Shown: one piece after another, positions 23,160-23,451 of the stretch
Layout: the number at the start of each line of letters is the position of its first letter
How positions within the stretch are numbered: position 1 is the first letter of the stretch
Assembly (NCBI GenBank): GCA_964474755.1
Contig: CAYYUG010000067.1
Span: 1-23,451 of the forward strand
Origin: GCA-2717185 sp964474755
GTDB taxonomy: Bacteria; Pseudomonadota; Alphaproteobacteria; UBA8366; GCA-2717185
Reading direction: 5' to 3'
DNA length: 23,451 bases
The notes under the pieces: model-generated
The model's database searches: none
The model's input: only the letters and a program-made list of their open reading frames with translations
What the model was told of the DNA's origin: nothing
Position numbers and translations under genes: made by a program

Positions 23160-23266
23160 ACTGGTCTTCTCAATAATGGACTGTCTATTGAACGATTGTG
23201 TCAGTCCACCAATGTGGATACCGGATCAGTAGTCCTCCCCTCTTACGCTGATCCGGTGTCTTTTTT
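23160..23266 (+). ncRNA. Candidate small RNA ending in an intrinsic terminator
   Basis: The terminator at 23217-23266 is more than 430 bp beyond the last gene, so it may end an independent small transcript. The preceding 60 bases can form alternative hairpins (TGGACTG/CAGTCCA at 23177-23208, or TCCAC/GTGGA at 23205-23218). The terminator loop exposes CCTCCCC, similar to anti-Shine-Dalgarno motifs in loops of some alphaproteobacterial small RNAs. No convincing promoter is visible, so the 5' end is a guess. Confidence 0.3.
23217..23266 (+). terminator. Rho-independent terminator
   Basis: GATACCGGATCAG (23217-23229) pairs with CTGATCCGGTGTC (23248-23260), 13 bp with one G-U, around an 18-nt loop, and is followed by six T at 23261-23266. 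There is no A-run on the left side, so it works on the + strand only. Confidence 0.75.
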
Positions 23267-23451
23267 GTGTGTCGAACAGAGACATTCTTCGGACCAAAAC
23301 AGCTAAATGAAAGAGGAGAGACGTTAGGTACCTCATTTAGCCGCCCGCTGTATTCATAAATATTGGGACGATTACGGAAAAGCAAAAAGCTAATTATCGT
23401 CTTAGTAGAACGGATGAGCCGCTCTTCCCAAATGCAACAAACTATCCCACT

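Larger units (their letters stand above)
22782..23451. other. 670-bp region without a recognisable gene but rich in inverted repeats
   Basis: No ORF here has both a ribosome binding site and protein-like composition. Visible structures are CCCCCT-aaca-AGGGGG at 22833-22848; a 9-bp inverted repeat TAGATGTCT/AGACATCTA at 22871-22938; GGATGC/GCATCC at 22951-22975; the 12-bp palindrome ATCAAATTTGAT at 23024-23035; a terminator at 23217-23266; and GCTAAATGA/TCATTTAGC at 23302-23341. The first may serve the transporter operon end; the rest are unexplained. Confidence 0.55.

Noticed and set aside
23185..23385. Minus-strand 66-codon frame across the terminator
   Set aside because: It spans the terminator hairpin and another inverted repeat, and its composition is not protein-like.

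Overview
The window looks like accessory chromosome of a heterotrophic proteobacterium, most likely an alphaproteobacterium. This is judged from protein style, moderately high GC and an X-W-V ordered betaine-type transporter; no rRNA, tRNA or phylogenetic marker is present, so the assignment is an inference. The sequence is a draft scaffold: a block of exactly 100 N lies at 15464-15563, flanked by two identical 55-bp copies, so the two contig ends overlap and the interrupted gene is almost certainly intact.

Layout. (1) 1-1285: an unrecognised protein possibly cut by the window edge, a 14-bp direct repeat, and a small ORF overlapping an excisionase-like helix-turn-helix gene; this looks like the remains of a mobile element. 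(2) 1286-19243: a large catabolic island with genes on both strands. Left to right it holds a PanB-like protein that seems to have lost its metal ligands, two divergent TauD-type Fe(II)/2-oxoglutarate dioxygenases, a frameshifted alpha/beta-hydrolase pseudogene, a GMC flavin oxidoreductase with its small partner subunit, a DUF35/thiolase-like pair, an MmgE/PrpD protein, a 427-aa protein of unknown function, a tandem-fused CaiB/BaiF CoA-transferase, an FAD-dependent dehydrogenase, a DUF1330 protein, an intact alpha/beta hydrolase and a PhyH-type dioxygenase. (3) 19558-22781: a separate, visibly more AT-rich operon for a glycine betaine/choline-type ABC transporter (binding protein, permease, ATPase). 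(4) 22782-23451: no convincing gene, but several inverted repeats and a good rho-independent terminator on the + strand with a CU-rich loop, so possibly a small RNA.

How it may work together (inference). Three Fe/2OG oxygenases and a GMC oxidoreductase could hydroxylate and oxidise a substrate, the hydrolases cleave an ester, lactone or C-C bond, the CaiB/BaiF protein move CoA onto the acid, the FAD enzyme and the MmgE/PrpD protein desaturate and hydrate or dehydrate it, and the DUF35/thiolase pair cut the chain by a retro-aldol or thiolytic step. The set has the flavour of degradation of a branched, alicyclic, terpenoid or steroid-like compound, but the substrate cannot be read from sequence. 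I see no transcription factor for the island in the window.
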